Positions 5,730 through 6,833 of a DNA stretch of 6,833 nt are shown one piece after another. Source of the stretch: an uncultured Verrucomicrobiota bacterium (GTDB lineage Bacteria > Verrucomicrobiota > Kiritimatiellia > RFP12 > UBA1067); contig CAMNLN010000191.1 of the NCBI GenBank assembly GCA_946543025.1, forward strand, positions 1 through 6,833, read 5' to 3'. The position numbers and the translations under genes were made by a program. The notes under the pieces were generated by a model. It saw nothing but the letters and a program-made list of their open reading frames with translations, had not been told where the DNA came from and searched no databases. Position 1 is the first letter of the stretch, and every line of letters begins with the position of its first letter.

Positions 5730-6821
5730 ATGAAAGAGAATCGTCTGCATGTTCGTGTTCTGCTGGCCTGTGCGCTGGCGGTTTCGTTCGTCTGCTTCGC
5801 CGCCCGGCCCGTGCCGAAGGCCGTCACGGGAGACTACGACTGGCGCGACGGAAAATCCCTTGCGCTGGAAGGGCGCGGATTTCCGCAGTCGACGCTCTAC
5901 TCGCGCTTGCCCGAGAAATGGAAGGGCGTGGTGCCGGACGCCGTATGGAACCTGTCTCACACGTCGATCGACGTCAATGTGCGTTTCGTGACGGATTCCG
6001 ACGAGGTGGTCGTGCGCTGGGAGGTGCCGAAGGGATATCGTCCGCATCCGCAAATCACCCTGAACGGGACGCAGGGCGTGGACGTGTACATGCGCTCGGC
6101 AGGCGGCACGTGGGAGCATCGCCTGGCAGGTTCGCCGGACGTCGCGACAGGGTTAGGCGAGTTGCGTGTGCCGTGGGCGCCCGGCGCGGAGTGCCTCGTC
6201 TACCTGCCGATGCGCGTGAGTCCGCTCGCCTTTTCGATTGGCGTGAAGAAAGGGTGCCGCTTTGACCCCGCGCGGCCGCATCGTCTCGCCAAGCCTGTGG
6301 TGCACTACGGCACGTCGATCGTACACGGCGGCCGCGCCGACCGTCCTGGCCTGACGTTCACGTCAATCATGGCGCGGGAGCTTGACGTCGAACTCGTCAA
6401 CCTCGGCTTCCCGGGCGCGGGGAGGATGGAACCGCCGATGGCGGATGTCCTTGCGGAGATCGACGCCGCGCTCTACATCGTCGACTGCGAGTGGAACATG
6501 ACCGCGAAGATGGTGGAGGAACGTTACGAGCCGTTCGTGCGCAAGCTGAAGGAACTGCGCCCCGAGACGCCCATCCTGCTCTGCGGCGGCTGCACGGAGA
6601 AGACGGCACCGCGCTCGCAGGAGGTTATCTCCAGGAAAATCTTCTCCAAGCTCAAGGAGGAGGACCCTGCGAAGTGGGCGAACCTCCACTACCTTTCGGG
6701 CGTGGATCAGCTTCCCAAGTCTTCCGACTGCACCACCGACCACTGCCACCCGAACGTCTACGGCTTCATGTACATGGGGCCGGTCTATGCGCGGGCGGTT
6801 AGAAATATCCTGGGTCTGTGA
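5730..6821 (+). CDS. Secreted SGNH/GDSL hydrolase, probable carbohydrate esterase
   Basis: The 363-residue product begins with a likely Sec signal peptide: basic residues up to R9, hydrophobic VLLACALAVSFVCFAA at 10-25, cleavage near 24-25. The N-terminal half (about 30-180) resembles the beta-rich domain paired with GxDLY-type SGNH lipases; the motif appears as GVDVYMRS at 116-123. The SGNH domain follows: catalytic Ser196 in YGTSIVHGG, block II glycine in NLGFPGAG (224-231), block III asparagine N256 in VDCEWNM, and the Asp337/His340 pair in TDHCHPN. All four SGNH blocks are therefore present. Related proteins are often acetyl or other acyl esterases acting on polysaccharides outside the cytoplasm; the substrate here is not known. 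It lies 15 bases after rny and may share its transcript, though its job appears unrelated to RNA decay. No terminator is visible in the 12 bases that remain. Confidence 0.88.
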   Translation: MKENRLHVRVLLACALAVSFVCFAARPVPKAVTGDYDWRDGKSLALEGRGFPQSTLYSRLPEKWKGVVPDAVWNLSHTSIDVNVRFVTDSDEVVVRWEVPKGYRPHPQITLNGTQGVDVYMRSAGGTWEHRLAGSPDVATGLGELRVPWAPGAECLVYLPMRVSPLAFSIGVKKGCRFDPARPHRLAKPVVHYGTSIVHGGRADRPGLTFTSIMARELDVELVNLGFPGAGRMEPPMADVLAEIDAALYIVDCEWNMTAKMVEERYEPFVRKLKELRPETPILLCGGCTEKTAPRSQEVISRKIFSKLKEEDPAKWANLHYLSGVDQLPKSSDCTTDHCHPNVYGFMYMGPVYARAVRNILGL

Positions 6822-6833
6822 GGGCGCGCCGAT

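Noticed and set aside
5757..5775. Possible lipobox LLAC in the hydrolase signal peptide
   Set aside because: The cysteine is at residue 14 with only about four hydrophobic residues before it, and the hydrophobic run continues well past it; an ordinary signal peptide fits better.
5139..6119. 326-codon open frame on the minus strand
   Set aside because: It spans the 3' part of rny and the 5' part of the hydrolase, both well supported; the product is His/Arg-rich with no domain.

Overview
The window is GC-rich, and all five genes are on the + strand and closely packed. The gene content suggests a bacterium of the PVC group, most likely Kiritimatiellota. The pointers are a large HzsA-like di-heme protein fused to a formylglycine-generating-enzyme-like (SUMF1) domain, a secreted SGNH esterase of the GxDLY type, and degenerate heptanucleotide arrays. 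This placement is an inference from protein content, not from a marker gene.

Positions 1-2595 hold the 3' part of one very large gene; its start lies left of the window. It encodes a beta-propeller-like part, an HzsA-like middle domain, two c-type heme motifs (CTGCH, CNSCH), a linker built partly from a heptanucleotide repeat, and a C-terminal SUMF1-type domain that lacks the cysteine pair of true formylglycine-generating enzymes. A 121-base gap follows. It contains a strong extended -10 promoter (TG-N-TATAAT at 2677-2685) and no convincing terminator.

Positions 2717-6821 look like one transcription unit: xseB (exonuclease VII small subunit), a GHKL-type ATP-binding protein of unknown role that seems short at its C-terminus, rny (ribonuclease Y), and a secreted SGNH/GDSL hydrolase. 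The gaps are 3, 1 and 15 bases, and each start has a purine-rich ribosome binding site. The first three genes put a DNA exonuclease subunit, a MutL/Hsp90-fold ATPase and a membrane-anchored endoribonuclease side by side. A shared nucleic-acid role for the ATPase is plausible but unproven. The hydrolase is probably an exported carbohydrate esterase and may only be carried along by the operon.

The least ordinary signals are two heptanucleotide arrays of different sequence, each lying inside a coding region. One (1673-1714, consensus GCCACYA) forms the linker between the heme and SUMF1 domains. The other (4108-4135, consensus ATTCGYC) forms part of an unusual N-terminal extension of RNase Y. No RNA gene, insertion sequence or CRISPR array was seen.
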